NCBI RefSeq assembly: GCF_009939195.1
Contig: NZ_JAACKC010000005.1
Coordinates: forward strand, 62,001 to 126,000
Length of the DNA: 64,000 bases
Source: Acinetobacter kanungonis
Lineage (GTDB): Bacteria > Pseudomonadota > Gammaproteobacteria > Pseudomonadales > Moraxellaceae
Direction of reading: 5' to 3'
Numbering within the stretch: position 1 is the first letter of the stretch; each line of letters begins with the position of its first letter. This document shows positions 63,095 to 64,000 of the stretch, in pieces. The notes beneath the pieces were generated by a model. That model did not search any database and was not told the origin of the DNA. It saw only the letters and a program-made list of their open reading frames with translations. The position numbers and the translations under genes are program-made.

Positions 63095-64000
63095 ATGAAT
63101 TTGCAACAATCTAAAACTGAATTATATAGCATACTAAATAGCTTAAAACGTGCTCACTTAAAACATGGACCAGCCAGTGCGGCTTTGCGACGTGATCGTT
63201 TACTGCGTGCGGTTCAATTGCTGAGTGAAAATCGTATTGCACTGACCGCTGCAATTGCTGCAGATTTTGGTCATCGGAGTGCTTATCAAACCCTGCTTGC
63301 AGATGTGATGAGCAGTATCGGTGCTTTAAAATTTGCCGCAGAACATGTTGAACAATGGATGCAAGCTGAAGTTGTAGATGCCCCTGCTGAGGGGATGCAA
63401 ACTTGGATTCAACAGCAACCTCTAGGCGTCGTTGGCATTATCAGTCCATGGAATTTTCCACTCAACCTTGCCTTTGGGCCGCTGGCTGGCATATTCGCTG
63501 CGGGGAATACCGCGATGCTGAAACCCTCGGAGTTGACACCACATACTTCTGAACTGCTCGCAGAATTGGTGGCGCGTTATTTTGAACCACATGAATTGGT
63601 GGTGGTTCTGGGAGATGCCGAGGTTGGTCAAGCATTCAGTGCTTTACCTTTCGATCACTTGGTGTTCACAGGGAGCAGTACAGTGGGTAAACATATTATG
63701 CGTGCTGCAGCAGAAAACTTAGTGCCTGTCACATTAGAGTTAGGTGGCAAATCGCCTGTGGTTATCGCGGCAGATGCAGATATTCAACAAGCTGCACAAC
63801 GTATTATGACAGTGAAAACCTTTAATGCAGGACAAATCTGTGTTTCACCCGATTATGTGCTTATACCAGATGCTCAAGTAGATGGCTTTATTACTGCTGC
63901 CCAACAGTTCATCAGCGAAAGCTTTCCGAAAGTGCAACACAATGATGACTATACTTCGATTATTAGCTCAAGACACTATGAGCGACTGCTAGCCTTATTA
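63095..64000 (+). CDS. Coniferyl aldehyde dehydrogenase-like protein, N-terminal part
   Basis: An open frame that runs off the window end, 302 codons visible. The start ATG at 63095 has GAAGGA at seven bases. NAD-binding blocks ISPWNFPLNLA, GNTAMLKPSE and FTGSSTVGKH, the catalytic glutamate in LELGGKSP, and the nucleophile cysteine in NAGQICVSPDY are all seen. These match the coniferyl-aldehyde dehydrogenase (CalB) type of aldehyde dehydrogenase. It follows ohr by about 40 bases and may be co-transcribed. Confidence 0.9.
   Translation, partial: MNLQQSKTELYSILNSLKRAHLKHGPASAALRRDRLLRAVQLLSENRIALTAAIAADFGHRSAYQTLLADVMSSIGALKFAAEHVEQWMQAEVVDAPAEGMQTWIQQQPLGVVGIISPWNFPLNLAFGPLAGIFAAGNTAMLKPSELTPHTSELLAELVARYFEPHELVVVLGDAEVGQAFSALPFDHLVFTGSSTVGKHIMRAAAENLVPVTLELGGKSPVVIAADADIQQAAQRIMTVKTFNAGQICVSPDYVLIPDAQVDGFITAAQQFISESFPKVQHNDDYTSIISSRHYERLLALL

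Overview
The window looks like a chromosomal segment of an Acinetobacter species. The reasons are low to moderate GC, the fused phosphatase/mannitol-1-phosphate dehydrogenase (a form described from Acinetobacter), argC followed by a DUF6776-type membrane protein and clpS-clpA, and many short Acinetobacter-type hypothetical proteins. The genus call rests on recognising protein families, not on a database search. No phage, CRISPR array, rRNA operon or intact insertion sequence was found. The left third is mostly housekeeping; the rest is a patchwork of accessory stress, metal and catabolic modules.

Layout. 1-10.3 kb: end of a YgjP-type metallopeptidase, a membrane diguanylate cyclase, argC, a DUF6776-like protein, clpS-clpA, a YnfA-type protein, argF, a TetR regulator, a CinA-type amidohydrolase and an unannotated 28-residue membrane peptide with a strong ribosome binding site. 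10.4-16.3 kb: a six-gene minus-strand operon resembling E. coli ynbABCD with an added acyltransferase and an unknown membrane protein; it looks like an orphan phospholipid pathway. 16.4-20.8 kb: YbaK-type deacylase, cold-shock protein, initiator tRNA-Met and mtlD. 20.9-24.5 kb: a 2H-phosphodiesterase-like gene fused by overlap to cobU-cobT-cobC-cobS (nucleotide-loop assembly of cobalamin). 24.5-28.8 kb: lrgA-lrgB with a divergent LysR regulator, a decayed zeta-toxin-like gene, and a sulfur module (two YeeE/YedE half-proteins plus a persulfide-dioxygenase-like enzyme).

29-36 kb: an esterase, small unknown genes, and two unrelated HipBA-type toxin-antitoxin modules flanking a secreted catalase-like protein. 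35.8-42.2 kb: LysR, fused indolepyruvate ferredoxin oxidoreductase, a short-chain dehydrogenase and a DUF1826 protein. 42.3-46.5 kb: a copper module (Met/His-rich secreted peptide, CusRS-type two-component system, copC, copD) with two matching response-regulator boxes. 46.8-51.1 kb: PepSY protein, DUF2946 protein and a TonB-dependent receptor, probably metal uptake.

51.4-57.2 kb holds the most striking signal: a MerR-family gene surrounded by four promoters that share the same dyad inside an exactly 19-bp spacer. They drive a DJ-1/PfpI-type protein, an exported acetoacetate-decarboxylase-like protein, an Old-Yellow-Enzyme-like flavin reductase and a saccharopine-dehydrogenase-like reductase. 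This appears to be a compact MerR regulon, possibly for reactive carbonyl or other electrophile stress. 57.4-64 kb: a biotin carboxylase-BCCP protein joined to fused PxpB-PxpC and PxpA, a LysR regulator, Ohr peroxidase, and the start of a coniferyl-aldehyde-dehydrogenase-like gene cut by the window end.
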